Origin: Calliphora vicina
Taxonomy: Eukaryota > Arthropoda > Insecta > Diptera > Calliphoridae
DNA: 64,000 nt
Direction: 5' to 3'
Assembly (NCBI RefSeq): GCF_958450345.1
Contig: NC_088780.1
Location: 32,387,667-32,451,666, forward strand
Shown here: piece by piece, positions 46,364 to 59,300 of the stretch
How positions within the stretch are numbered: the stretch's first letter is position 1
Layout of the letters: each line of letters starts with the position of its first letter
Notes under the pieces: model-generated
Database searches by the model: none
What the model saw: the letters and a program-made list of their open reading frames with translations, nothing else
Told to the model about the DNA's origin: nothing
Position numbers and translations under genes: made by a program

Positions 46364-46799
46364 ATATATACTTTGTGGAGTCGCAAATGAAAAATGTAGA
46401 AATTACAAACGGAATGACAAACTTATACATATATACCCTTGTCATTCATGGCGAGGGGTATAAAAAGGATTGCAAATGAGATTTTCTAATTGCTATTCAG
46501 AACACAACAACTGAAAATTATATTTTCCTTTTGAAAATGAGGAAATAATAAATAAAATTGAGAAAAAAAAATAGTAATTGGATCCTCTAAAACCCCTCTA
46601 AAAAACACACTATCAATAAAATATTGTTTCCTTATATAGGGGTTAGGCTCAATTATGTACCGATCCACACAAAAGTTGGTAGAAAGATTTAGGTTCATAT
46701 GAAACATGTTTATGTTCAATTACATCATAATATTAGTTATTAGAGTAGTCAAGAAAAAAGTCAGCTTGCTAGCTTCTTTCGTTTGGGCCCTATTTTGTT

Positions 46800-46950
46800 T
46801 TTTGTCAGGGTACCCTGATAGACCAGTTGATAGTGTGCTGAATTATTAATCTGAGGGTTGCGGGTTCGATTCCTGCCAGAGACTCTGGGTGAAACTGCAG
46901 ACAAGCAAAACGTTTTGTAGTTTGTGTTTGTTTTTTCAAAAAAAAAAAAG
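46800..46950 (+). repeat. tRNA-Lys-derived SINE, copy 2
   Basis: TAGACCAGTTGATAG (A box), GGGTTCGATTCCTGCC (B box), then the same tail and an A-run at 46938-46949. Same position relative to gene C as copy 1 to gene A. Confidence 0.65.
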
Positions 46951-47599
46951 AAATCTAATGAGGACCCAGAAAACATACTGTTTGCTTCTACGACCAATAT
47001 CTCAATATGTTACAAACGGAATGACAAACTCATCTTTTTTGATGGTGGTTATAAAAATGGTGAAAAACAGGTGTGTTTTTTGATCATATCTTAGAAATTT
47101 ACGTATATGTCGGATATATTGATAATTTTAATATAATGATTCAGAATATAGTTTGTCGTAATGGAGTATTGTAGTGAACAGAATCTCACTCCAAAAATAG
47201 CTTATTTGAGCATTTTAGATAGGGTCTATTATACTCTCTCTATAACAACCATTTCTTCTAGTTTTTAGAGTAAATACTCATGAATAGATAGTAAGAATTA
47301 ACACAAATAAAACAATTTAACAGGTTTCATATATAAATTTGATGATAATGTATTATTTACACAAAACTACTGATATACAAAAGCATCTATTAAGTGCTAG
47401 TATTTAATAAATAAACTACTCACAAAGCATTCACAACTCTGGCAACTAATAACTTCTAGTAATAGTTTAAAAACCAACGCAAAGGTAAGACATACAATTT
47501 TAAATAAAACAAGTAAGAGTGCTATATTCGGCTATGCCGAATCTTATATACCCTTCACCTTTGTTGTGGATGCATTATTATTTTTTATAATTAGTATAT

Positions 47600-47990
47600 A
47601 GGTATGTATGTACATTGCCCACTTTCAGCGTACAGCATCCTAAATTTATCAAGAACACAAAAAACAACAACAACGCCAAACGAAACAGAACACCAAAAGA
47701 AAAAACAAAAACAAAATACGCAAGGCAATGAAACCAACACACATCCAAACATACGTTTAATTGTATAAAAAACAACAACAACGCCAATAGAAAAACAAAA
47801 TACGCAAAGCATGCACATTCAAACATACGATTTGTTGTTTTTTTGTCAAAAAAACCAACACACAACCAAACTAAACTTTAGTTGTATAAAAAACAACAAC
47901 AACGCCAAAAGAAACAAAACACAAGAAAAACAAAATACACAAAGCTTGCACATCCAAGCATACGTTTTGTTGTTTTTTTGTCAAAGCATG
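47600..47990. repeat. Minisatellite inside mini-me
   Basis: About three diverged units of about 100-120 bp: AAAAAACAACAACAACGCCA, then AACAAAATACGCAA, then CATCCAAACATACGTTT, with TTTGTTGTTTTTTTGTCAAA in two units. Confidence 0.7.
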
Positions 47991-48172
47991 CAATACATTG
48001 TGTTTTTTGATGAAATTTTCAGAGGTTGTCTCGGATTTTTGCTCATATCTCCGTTATTTATGGACGGATTTTGCTGATTTTAAATAGCAAAATTCTCGAA
48101 AGTATGTCTGACAGAATTGTTGAAGATTTGGATCCCGGAGATATCTGGGGCCTTCAGAAAATTGATTTCAAC

Positions 48173-48456
<284 letters not shown>

Positions 48457-49290
48457 ATGGCTTAATCGACTCCGCTATCTATAAGGATCCAGAATATATA
48501 TACTTTATAGGGTCGGAAATGAAAAATGTAGAAATTACAAACGGAATGACAAACTTATATATACCCTTCTCACGAAGCTGAAGGGTATAAATACAAAAAA
48601 AAATATGAACAAATTTTGTGAATTAACACCGCAACGATATCCTACAAATCTGATAAACAAGGATTGGTCACAGCGTTGCATAAAATATAATTCAGAACGT
48701 TTGGATTTTGTGAAGAAAGTCCATGAATTGGAAGTGTTTGATGATGATGTATGGCTGGTAACATTGCCAAAGTGCGGCACTACCTGGATGCAGGAACTGC
48801 TGTGGTTGGTTATGAATAATTTTGATTTTGAGACGGCGAAAAAGGAACATTTGGAAGTTAGGACACCATTTTTGGAGTAATATAATAATGCTAAAATTTA
48901 ATTTATTAATTTATTTTTTTTAACAGATTTGACTACATAATCCATGAAAACTTGGAGACAGCTTTTAAACCATTGGAAACGTTATCAAGACCCAGACTTA
49001 TTAAAACTCACTTATGTTTACCTTTGCTGCCAGCACAAATTTGGGATAAAAAACCTAAGGTAGCGATATTTTTATTTATTTATTATTTAAATAATTTATA
49101 ATTTTGCAACAAATGTAGGTTATTTATGTTTCCCGTCATATTCAAGATGCTTATGTTTCCCAATATTATCACACCCGTAGCTTGGGCTTCAATATGGACA
49201 AGACCCTGGAACAATTTGTGGCCACAACTATGCAGGGTGACAATTTATTTGATCCATTTTTACATATAACTGAATTTTTTAGCTTGAGAA

Positions 49291-51589
49291 CAGTGTAGCC
49301 AGATGTGGGGATTTGTCCCCAATTTGGGGATTTCAAGATTTTTTTGGGGACAGAATTTCGTGGGGGAGGGATTTGGGGATTTTAACAAAATTTGGGGATT
49401 TACACCCATTTTTGGGGATTTTACATTTTTAGACATTAGCGGTATTCACAATGTAGAGTACTTGGCCTAGTAATAAAGCAGAAGAGCTATTTATTGACAA
49501 ACATTTCAATTTCTAATCTATTTGGTTTTATATTTTGTTTAAATAATCATATTTTATTTCTTCAGAATTTGATGAAAAACGCAAAAATTTTCGATTTTTT
49601 GTTTCCAGGACACTACTTTGATAATAAAAAAATTAAAAAAGGATTTCATCAAAAGTTCACAGATATTAAATTGTTTTAAATTCTTGTTAAACACAGAAAG
49701 CTGAATCATTCTCTAGGAGCCAATTTTTGACTTCGTATTTAAATGTTAATTACACTGTGCGAAAGTGAAAAAAATGTCAAAAAATTTCAGAATTTCAAAT
49801 TCAGAATTTATTCTAAAAAAAAAGTTTTCAATGATGTTCGTCAACTTATCGTCGACCTGTAACTTAAGCTGGCCACACACGGTTGATTTGTGATTATGAT
49901 TTGTTCGTGTTCGACATCTTGTTACTTGTTAATGGGGATGTGCGCGATAAAAATCACAAGTAATTGAAAATTTTCAATCACAAATCAGGTGAACAAATCA
50001 TTCCGTGTGGGCTAGCTTTAGTCCGTTTTTGTCCGACTTTTTTCAACGGGTTTGGAAAGAAAACTGATTACGTTTTAAAATACCGTGCATCTTTTGATAC
50101 ATTTGTAAGTTATAAGTATTGTTTTTGTTAAGAATATCTAAAAAAAAACAAAATTTGATTTTAATAGCATTTCAATACTTATTTTGATATGAAAGCTTAT
50201 ACCAATGCATTGATATACATTTTTACTGTATATGTATGTATATGAAAACTATTTGTGTTGAATTTTATTTGAGTTTGAAATATTTTTACGAAATCTATAC
50301 TCATTAAAATGATTTTCGGAAGTGGGCATTATATGGTAAATTTGGTGAGGCAGGTTCGGCATATATAAAACTTATTTTTGCTGAATTTGTTTTTTATATC
50401 TATATAACTAAGATATTTATTACAGCTTAACTATTTTCAGATAGGGCAATCGTATGGGGGCTATGAGAAATGATGTACCCATTCTAATCAAATTCAATAG
50501 GCTTCATCCTTGGGGCAATACAATAGCTTGTACCAAATTATATTTGAAATTGCGACCTGTAGTTTGATTACAAGGTTTACATGGACGGACGGACATCGCA
50601 AAATCGACTCAGAAAGTGATCCAGAACATATTGGTATACTTTAAGGTGGATATTGGGACAATATTTTTGCACGTTGCAAACATCAGCTCTAACTCAATAT
50701 ACCCTTCTTTGGAGCTTTTTTCGAAAAAGTTTAATAACTTTTGCAAATATAAACCGATTTCAACAAGTAATGTTTATTTCTATATATTCTATTGTCTTTA
50801 AAACACTGTATAAAAAAATAGGTTTTCATAGAAAAAAATTAAAATAACTTTGTTGAATTTGAAAAACGACGAAAAAAATATGCAAAATGTGTGAGTTAGA
50901 GGTACTAAAGTACTACTTAAAAAAGTTTTTTCAAAATAACTCAAAATTTTGAGGAAGTTTCAAAATCTTTGAAAACGGTTTTAGTATTCCCTCACCTAGG
51001 CCTACAACCACCATTGGGTCGCTTTTCAAGTTCTGTCAAAAAGTTTTATTTTGTAGCAGAGTGTTATCTTTAAGTTCTATTTTAATACGACAATGAGTTT
51101 TTCAGTGCTTTTTTTAAATTATACTTAAATGGATTCCACTTCCGATGCGGTGAAATTATGGCTTATTTTGTCCATTTTTTACAAAATATACTTTCTTTTT
51201 CTGGAATACAAAATCGAATATTATAAAGCTCTTGATTTCTCAAGGAGTTACAAAAACTAATTCATACAAAAATCGGATAAACATCAAGAATTCTTTGGCA
51301 GGTTTCAAAGTAAAATGACATCTTCCAAACAACTTGTTCCAAAATCGATGAATCAACATTTTGAAAACTGACAATGAGGTAAATAGATGTAAAAATGCTT
51401 GTCGTATGTTATTATGCCAGATTGCAACTTTAGTTTGTTAAACTCAACATAGTAAAATTTAGTATTAACAATATAATTTAATTTTTTTTATGGTGACAAA
51501 ATTGGGGATTTCAATTTTGAAATGGGGATTTTTTGGGGACATCGACTTTCAGATTGGGGACATAAGGTAAACTTTGTCTGGCAACACTG
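49291..51589. mobile_element. hAT-type element, 2.3 kb, inside sulfotransferase C
   Basis: Termini CAGTGTAGCCAGA and TCTGGCAACACTG are inverted and fit YARNG. Flanking 8-bp duplication CTTGAGAA at 49283-49290 and 51590-51597. Subterminal regions carry repeated TTGGGGATTT words on both sides (49310-49430; 51500-51565). No long transposase frame remains; the interior includes a repeat family B copy (50280-50710), so it is non-autonomous. Confidence 0.92.
50280..50710 (+). repeat. Repeat family B copy nested in the hAT element
   Basis: Shares GATTTTCGGAAGTGGGCATT, GCGACCTGTAGTTTGATTAC, TGGACGGACGGACATCGCAA and AATCGACTCAGAAAGTGATC with the copy at 43303. Confidence 0.65.
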
Positions 51590-52219
51590 CTTGAGAAATG
51601 AACCCTGGTTGTATTATACCAGTTTTGAAAGCATGAAACAGGATTTGAGACAAGTTATTACAGAGGTCTGCAACTTTCTTAATAAATCCATAACGGAAGA
51701 GACAATGGAGAAAATGTTAAAGCATTTATCGTTTGAAGAGATGAAAAATAACACGAAAACAAATCATATTTGGGAATTTGAACAAGTTAGAAAGAAGATG
51801 GGTTTACCCTATGAACATCATAAGTGAGTTTTAAACAACTCAATTGATTTAAACAAAAATCATAAATATTTATTTGCAGTTTTGTGCGCAAGGGTCAAGT
51901 TAATGGCTATAAAGAAGAATTATCTGCTGAAATGGTTGGTGAATTGAATAACTGGGTTACTGAGAACTTATCTAAACACAATGTCACAATGGAAGAATTA
52001 TTGTTGCTAAAATGAAGATTATTTTGGAAATCAATATTAACAATATTAACAATAATACAATAAATATACAAATGATGTTATAAAAAATAACAATTAAGAA
52101 TCATATCTGTGGCAACAACGAAAAATTACAGAATTTCAACAGTAATTCAGAAAAAACTAGTTGAAATGAAAATGAGATTTGAATTTTAGAAGAAATCAAA
52201 TGGAAATGGAAATAGTTTG

Positions 52220-53045
52220 TATTTCAATCTAGTTGACCGCCCGGCTTCGCCCGGTAGCATTTACTAATGTTAGTTCGTCAAGTTTCTCCAACCCACATAC
52301 ACGTGCCTGTTCTTATTTATTTGAAAATAAAATATCTAAATTTGTACTGCATACTTTAGGGAGCTTTTTGATTACAGTTGACTGGACTCAAAAAAACATT
52401 CCGAGTTTTACCCGGAATTTTTGAATATTTTTTCTTTACATACCATCTCCTGAAAATTTCGAATCGAATAAAAAACAAGTAAGAGAGCTATATTCGGCTG
52501 TGCCGAATCTTATATATCCTTCACCAAATTATACTTTAAAAATAAATTTTTTTAAATATTTTTATTTAAACAAACATTTTTTTGTTTTCGAAATTGTTTT
52601 TTTAATTTTATTTCCAAATTTTTTAAAATTTGTTTTTTAGTTTTTAAAAATTTTTTCGAAAAAAGTTATGACAAAAAAAAATTTTTTGATGAAAAAAAAA
52701 AAAATTCGGGTTAAAAAATATTTTTCCCGATTTTGACCCATTGAAGATTTGGATCCCGAAGATATCTGGGGTCTTCAGAAAATTGATTTCAATAGACAGA
52801 CACACGGACATGACTTAATCGACTCCGCTATCTATAAGAATCCAGAATATATATACTTTATATGGTATATATGGAATATATATACTTTATATGGTTTTAA
52901 TGTAGAAATTATAAACGGAATGACAAACTTATATATACCCTTCTCACGAAGGTGAAGGGTATAAAAATCAGCCAAATAGCTCCAGCCGTTCTCACGTGAT
53001 GCCATTACATACATGGACCATTTAATTTTTACATATATAGATTAG
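52220..53045 (-). repeat. RTE-like repeat interrupted by mini-me
   Basis: The left part (52220-52474: TTGACCGCCCGGCTTCGCCC, ACAGTTGACTGGACTC) and right part (52967-53045: CCAGCCGTTCTCACGTGATG, CATACATGGACCATTT, TATATAGATTA) together match the 4005-4195 fragment. The mini-me at 52475-52966 splits them, so it is the younger insertion. Family assignment tentative. Confidence 0.55.
52475..52966 (+). mobile_element. mini-me-like element, short form
   Basis: Begins CAAGTAAGAGAGCTATATTC and ends CTTCTCACGAAGGTGAAGGG, TATAAAA. Internal deletion joins GACCCATTG to AAGATTTGGATCCCG. Its borders are clean because the host repeat is known from 4005-4195. Confidence 0.78.
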
Positions 53046-53203
53046 GAAAAGATTAATTGAAATTGAGATTTTCCAGTTCAATTTCAGAAAAGAAATATAG
53101 AAAATTAAACTTTCCATTTCAGATTCAACTAAATTAGAAAGAAATTATGATGTAGTTGAATGATGAACAATTTAAACTAAACTCTGTTTTCAAAGTAACA
53201 TGG

Positions 53204-53371
53204 TACAGTGGGGCAGAATCAATTTTTTTGTATGGAAATAAATCCGGCATTTCGAAACGGCTGGTTCTACAAATTCTCCAGGGGCGGCGCTATTGGGTAC
53301 ATGTACAATTTTCAAAAATACCTCTTTCACCAGCTACCGAATTATAAATAAAATGTTTCTAAACCACTGTG
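53204..53371. mobile_element. Transib-like MITE, 168 bp
   Basis: Left TACAGTGGGGCAGAATC, right ends CCACTGTG. The left part matches 33588 (GGAAATAAATC(T/C)GGCATTTC, CGGCTGGT, GGGGCGGCGCTAT as at 60580). Flanks CATGG and CATTG could be a 5-bp duplication with one change. Confidence 0.55.
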
Positions 53372-53629
53372 CATTGGGTTAATTTTCCATAAAAAATTGC
53401 ATGCAAATATTTTCAAATACCGTTTTATTTGCAAGAAAGAAACAAAATTGACCCATTTAAGTAAGTGACACACAATTTACATTATAAATAAATTTGAGAA
53501 TTTACCAAATCCCATATCTGGATTGCACTCTATTATACTCTCAGCTATAAATAATAGTCTAGTGCATAGAGAAATACACATAGAAGAGAAACTAGAAAAA
53601 AAAACTCAAACTAAAAAAATCAATTAAGA

Positions 53630-54612
53630 GAGCTATATTCGACTGTGGCGAATCTTATATACCCTTCACCAATTATACCTTAAAAATCAAATTTTAAATA
53701 TTTAAAAAAAAAAAATTCAAAAATGTTTAAAATCTTTTTTTTCGAAATTTTTTTTTTGTATTTTTTTAAATTTTTGTTTTTAATTATTTAAATTTTTTTT
53801 TTAAATTTATGACAAAAACATTTTTTTGGTAAAAAAATATTTTTCACGATTTTGACCCAAATTACTATAGCATTATATACATCGTTGCAATGGACTTTGA
53901 AATATCATTAGATATCCATATTGCATATATTAATGATATAGTAATCCAGATATAGATCAAAACAAGAAAAAAGCTATTTTCGGCTTCACCAAATTATACT
54001 TAAAAATATTTTTTTTTAATATTTCTATTTAAACAAAATATTTTTTTTTCAAAATTGTTTTTTAATTTTTTTTTCCAAATTGTTTTTTAATTTTTAAAAA
54101 AAAATTTTTTTGATGAAAAATAATTCGCGTTAATATTTTTTATTTTATTTTTTTTCCGATTTTGACCCATTGCAGGTCAAACTTACTATAACCTTATATA
54201 CGTCGTTGCAATGGACTTCGAAATATCTGTCATTAGATATCCATATTGTCAATATTAATGACTTAGTAATCCAGATATATGTAGATCAATAATAGGCCAA
54301 AAATCTAGGTTGTCCCGGTTTTTTCCTTATATCTAAGCCATTTGTGTGCTGATTTTGTCGATTTTAAATAGCAACCGAGCCGGAAGAATTCGCGATATAT
54401 TGTGATGTATGTAAGTTATTTGGGGGCTACGGAAAGTTGATTTCAACATACAAACGGACAGACGGATATAGCTATATCGACTTCGCTATCTATAACGATC
54501 CAGAATATACTATATACTTTGTGGGGTCGCAAATAAAAAATGTTGAAATTACAAACGGGATGACAAACTTATATGTATATACACTTGCCATTCATGGTGA
54601 AGGGTATAATCA
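53630..54612 (+). mobile_element. Two overlapping mini-me-like copies
   Basis: A truncated copy (53630-53960) is followed by a fuller one (53961-54612). The second has GACCCATTGCAGGTCAAACT, GCAACCGAGCCGGAAGAATT, GGACAGACGGATATAGCTAT, GGGGTCGCAAATAAAAAATG and the CATTCATGGTGAAGGGTATA end. Confidence 0.68.
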
Positions 54613-54624
54613 AAGTAATTACAC

Positions 54625-54919
54625 TAGGGTGGGTCGATTTGTAGGGACCCAAAAATTCGCCCAAGTGACAAGGAAAATCGCATTCCTTGAAATTTGTATA
54701 TGGGGTCCCCCAGGGGGGTTACAGGGGTTGTGTCAGTAGCATGGATGGGTTGGCCCTCCAAAGTTAGTGAGTATCGGTCATATGGGGCACTTTAAATGGG
54801 TAAAAGTGGGATTTTTCAAAATTTGACCTTTGGGTCAAAATAAGGAATATCAGAATTCATTCTAGAGGTATGGTTCCTTGGGCAAAGTTTCTTATTTTAA
54901 TCCCTAACTAAGTTACACA
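54625..54919. other. Single-ended relative of the TTAGGGTGGGTC repeat
   Basis: TAGGGTGGGTCGATTTGTAG and ..GGAAAATCGCATTCCTTGAA.., then GGGGTCCCCCAGGGGGGTTA. No matching right end found. Confidence 0.4.
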
Positions 54920-55047
54920 TAAGAGTGTTGCCTTTGTTTTCACATAGTTTTTACTAATAAATTCTCACCATTCAGGTTTATGACATCTGAGTTAGGTCGT
55001 TGACGGGAGAGTTTCCGATCTATGAGTATTTGTCTATGGTCTAGTGT
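54920..55047. mobile_element. CATAGAG MITE, truncated reverse copy
   Basis: Reverse of the 43005 copy: AACACTC-like start is lost; TTTTCACATAGTTTTTACTA, ATTCTCACCATTCAGG, TTAGGTCGTTGACGGGAGAG and TTTCCGATCTATGAG remain. Confidence 0.65.
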
Positions 55048-55059
55048 TTGTATACCCGT

Positions 55060-55672
55060 CATTACTTGTGAGGGTATATATAAGTTTGACATTCCGTTTG
55101 TAATTTCCACAATATAAATTTCCGACCCTATAAAGTTATATATTCTAGATCCTTATAGATAGGGGAGTCGATTAAGCCATTCCCGTCTGTGTGTTGAAAT
55201 CAACTTTCCGAAGCCCCCAAATAACTTATATACACGATTCATACATCAATATCTTCGGAATTCTTCCAGCTCGGTTGCTATTTAAAATCGGTCCACAAAT
55301 GGCTGAGAAACCAGGACAACCTCGATTTTTTACCTATATCTGGATTACTAAGTCATTAATATAGACAATATGGATATCTAACGATAGATATTTCAAAGAC
55401 CATTGCAACGTCGTATATAAGACCTGCAATGGGTCAAAATCGGAAAAAACATTTTTTTTTAACCCGAATTTTTTTTTCACCAAAAGCTTATTTTTTGCTA
55501 AATATTAAAAAAAATTGAAAAAAAATAATTTGAAAATTTTTTTTCCAAAAAATTAAAAAAAATGCTTTGGAAAAAAAAAAATTTGTTTACTTAAAAATAT
55601 TTAAAATTTTTATTTTGAAGTATAATTTGGTGAAGGGTATATAAGATTCGGCACAGCTCACTTGTTTTTGAT
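55060..55672 (-). mobile_element. mini-me-like element, minus strand
   Basis: In reverse: GGGTATATATAAGTTTGACA, TTCCGACCCTATAAAG, GGAGTCGATTAAGCCATTCC, CTCGGTTGCTATTTAAAATC, GACCTGCAATGGGTCAAAAT, and at its right edge TATAAGATTCGGCACAGCTC. Confidence 0.72.
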
Positions 55673-56326
55673 TAATTTTTCTTTTAAAGTGTAGATGTAC
55701 GATTCGGCACAAACGCATATAGCTCTCTTATTTGTTTTATTACAATTTTATGAGGAGTAAACAAATAAAAAACAATGAGTACAAGAGATAATAATATGTA
55801 TATTGCATATACCCTGCAGTTCTAGGTGACATTCCCGAAGTAGTGATTTTACAAATAATTAGATATTTGATTAGTTATTTTAAAATTAAATTCCGGATTA
55901 CAAAACGACAGTTAGTAGCAATTGACTCTTCAATAGATTACTGCTGGTGGATTAAATAACTACTTTCTAAAGGGCCAAACAAAAAATTGTTAAAGTGATC
56001 TTAAGCCTAGATTAGTTAAAAATACTAAAGCGACAATTTACTACAAGCTAGATTACCTGGGTTACATAAAGTATCCAATTGAATTCTCTTTACATTACAT
56101 ACATATCAAATGGCCCAAAAATATGTAAATTACTGTCTCATTGAGTACTTTTAAAACGGCTGGGTAGTACCACAGCTGTAATAATTGTTTTTGTATGTTT
56201 TTTTTAACATGTTAATATTTAAATACTCTTACAACTTGATTTTTGAGTTTAGTTCATTCATTCATTCACCGGCGACTGTTGTGTATTTGCGGTCAGATAA
56301 GAAATATCAACAAAACAGAAAACAAA
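55673..56326 (+). other. 5' flank of sulfotransferase D
   Basis: No strong similarity to the promoter-proximal block shared by genes A, B and C, so D is probably regulated separately. No TATA box I would commit to. Confidence 0.4.
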
Positions 56327-59300
56327 ATGTTTAAATTAATTGAAGTAAAGCCACAACGTTATCCCACAAATCTAATAAACAAAGACTGGTCAAAACGTAT
56401 TATACACCATCGAGCCGATCGTTTGGACTTTCTGAAAAAGGTGCATGAACTTGAGGTTTACGATGATGATGTTTGGCTGGTAACGTTGCCGAAATGTGGC
56501 ACCACCTGGATGCAGGAGCTGTTGTGGTTGGTGATGAATGATTTCGATTTTGAGACAGCATTAAAGACTGATTTGGAATTCAGATCACCATTTATGGAGT
56601 AAGTTTTGTGTTCAGTTTCAATATGTAAAATGATTAAATTCTAATAAAATACACTTTCTATTGCAGATTTGAGTATATAGTTAATGAAAACTTGGAAACA
56701 GCTTTTAAACCACTGGAAAGTTTATCCCGACCACGACTCATTAAAACCCACTTTTGTTTGCCACTGCTGCCAGCACAAATCTGGGATAAAAAGCCTAAGG
56801 TAATCAATCGAACAAAAATAAATCAAAAACTTTACTAATTAAATCAAATAATTAAACTTTCTCAGGTTATTTATGTTGCTCGCAACATACGCGATGCTTA
56901 TGTCTCCGAATATTATCACACACGCAGTTTAGGAGTTTCTATGGGTAAAACCATTGATGAATACATCAATCAACAAATGGAAGGTCCCACCATACAAGAA
57001 CCATTTTCAAATTTAACCGAATTTCATGCGCTACGCAATGAGTCATGGCTGTACTACACCAGCTTTGAACGCATGAAACTTGATTTGCGTCAAGTCATTA
57101 CGGAGGTCTGCAACTTTCTAAACAAAACTATAACGGAAGAGACAATGGAGAGAATGTTAAAGCATTTATCGTTTGAAGAGATGAAAATTAATCAAAAAAC
57201 AAATCATATTTGGGAATTTGAACAAGTTAGAAAGAAGCTGGGTTTACCCTACGAACATCATAAGTGAGTATAAACGAGTAAGAGTGTTATATTCGGTTCG
57301 ATTCGAACAAATTTGTATGAAAACTATTCGATAGAATTTTAAGAACTGAGTGTTTTTAATACAAATTTTTTCTACTCATTTTTCTTTCGACATCGCACAG
57401 TTGTATGAGAAAAAAAAGAGGGAAATAAATCTGTAACTTCTAAACCCTTAGTCCGATTTTAATGAAATTTCACAAGCGCAAAGGGGAAGTGTTTTTGAGT
57501 TTAAGTTTTGAATCTGGACCTCATGAGCCCACTAGGAGCTGAGCCAGGGCTCCCCAAAATAGGACACCTCGGGTATGGTCAATTTTAAAAATGATCCTAT
57601 TTCTTCGTTTGTGTTCCGATTTCAAAAAAATTATATATAAAGAATCTTCTCATCGAGCACTCGTCGTAGCTATCAATTATCTGTTATAGCTTAGGAGATA
57701 TCCGCATTTGAAAATTAAATTTTCAACATTTTTACCCACCCTACTCCAGTTTTTTGATGACCGCGGTTCCAAATATTTCCAGATTTTCTACATTTTTCCT
57801 TTATAGGATTAACAACAGATATATATATATCAAATAAAGGAAGAATTGTTTAAAAATCATGACTGAGTCCAAAGTTACATGCATTTGAATTTAAAAAAAT
57901 TAAAAAAGGCGATTTTTCGCTATTTTTTTGGGAAAAAAGTACTTTTATTCTTTTTAAGTTATCTAAAAAATTTCTAAAAGGATGTATAATGAATTTGTAC
58001 TTTTTAAAACGCTAACTTTACATCAAATATTTGAAATGAAAAAAAGTTATAATTTTTGATACCGAGGAGACCAGGTCCATTCAAAAAACGCCTATTTTTT
58101 ATGTAAAATTCAAGTTTAGGGCAAAAATTCTCAAATCGCATAGTGGATATTAAAATATAGTAACCCATTTTAGATGGCCCAATATGTTCTTAATTATTTT
58201 GTAAAGGGTTCCGATAACTCCGCCCCTGGTATGGATATTATAGCCAAAAAACGAAAATATCCCATTTTTGGAATTTTTCAAATACTTTTTTGGGAATTGC
58301 GGGATTCCTGATTACAAATTTCAAAATTAGTTTTTATTTTTTCATTTTCAATAAAAAAATCTATATAAATGTCAAATTTCATTACAAAATATTCATAAAT
58401 AACAATTTTATTTCAATTTGAAAAATGTGTATCTATGCAAAAACTCAATAAATAGCATTTTTTGTTATATTTTTCAAAAAAGTATTCAATGAATTTTTTA
58501 ATTGTTAAAAGTTATATACATTATTGAAAATTAGACAAAATCCTCTATCCATTGATATATAACATGTCTACCTTATGTTTTTTACGTGGCAAATTAATTA
58601 GGGAAAACTTAACAACTCGCTGAGAATTTACCTAACATAGAAATTCATAAAAAAGCATGTTGCGTACATAACAACATTTTTATGAATGTAAATAACAGTG
58701 CTAGGTAAATTCTCAGCGAGTTGTTTAGTTTTGCCTAATTTATTTGACACTTTTGATATATTCTTTATTTGATATATAGATCTTTTGTTAATCCTATAAA
58801 AGAAAAATGGATAAAATCGGGGAATATTTGGAACCGCGGTCACCAAAAAACTGGAGTAGGGTGGGTAAAAATGTTGAAAATTAAATTTTCAAATGCAAAT
58901 ATCTCCTAAGCAATAAGAGATAATTGATAGCTTTTAGGTGAGATAGTTTTAGGGAGATTCTATATGTGTAATTTTTTTTTAAATCGGAACACAAACGAAG
59001 AAATAGGATCATTTTAAAAATTGAACATACCCGAGGTGTCCTACTTTGGGAACCCCTGGTCCCGCTCCTGGTGGGCTCATGAGGTCCAAATTCAAAACTT
59101 AAACTCGACTACACTTCCTCTTTGCGCATGTGAAATTTCATTCAAATCGGCGCAAGGGTTTAGAAGTTACAGATTTATTTCCATCTTTTTTTATTCTCAT
59201 ACCACTGTGCATCGTGGAACAGGCAGTGAAATATAAATATTAAAAACTAGTTTTAATGAAAAAAAAATTTTAGATTTTTGAAAATTTGGTAAAAAAATTT

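Larger units (their letters stand above)
45410..46455 (+). mobile_element. mini-me-like element split by two insertions
   Basis: Begins GCAAGTAAGAGAGCTATATT, CGGCTGTGCCGG; ends TTGTCATTCATGGCGAGGGG, TATAAAA. Interrupted by the foldback MITE at 45600-46236 and by a CAGCCC MITE remnant at 46313. Confidence 0.7.
48605..52015 (+). pseudogene. Sulfotransferase C, split by an hAT-type insertion
   Basis: Near-identical copy of gene A (for example CEL for CEV at residues 5-7, and KPLETL for NPLEKL). Exons 48605-48876, 48927-49059, 49119-49290 plus 51598-51823, and 51880-52015. Exon 3 is interrupted by a 2299-bp element plus an 8-bp duplication (CTTGAGAA); the two parts sum to exactly 398 nt, the normal exon length. 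All other splice sites, the loop PKCGTTW, the catalytic KTHLC and the C-terminal RKGQVNGYKEEL are intact, with no further frameshift seen, so the break is recent. Unless the element is spliced out as an intron, the protein would end after SLR and lose the C-terminal half. A mini-me insertion also sits in the leader. Confidence 0.9.

Noticed and set aside
49494..49679. Possible hAT transposase remnant
   Set aside because: Short, low-complexity (Asn/Ile/Phe/Lys) and without BED finger or dimerisation motifs.
56243..56326. N-terminal extension of sulfotransferase D
   Set aside because: The 28 residues have no match in the three paralogues, which all start at the position of the ATG at 56327.
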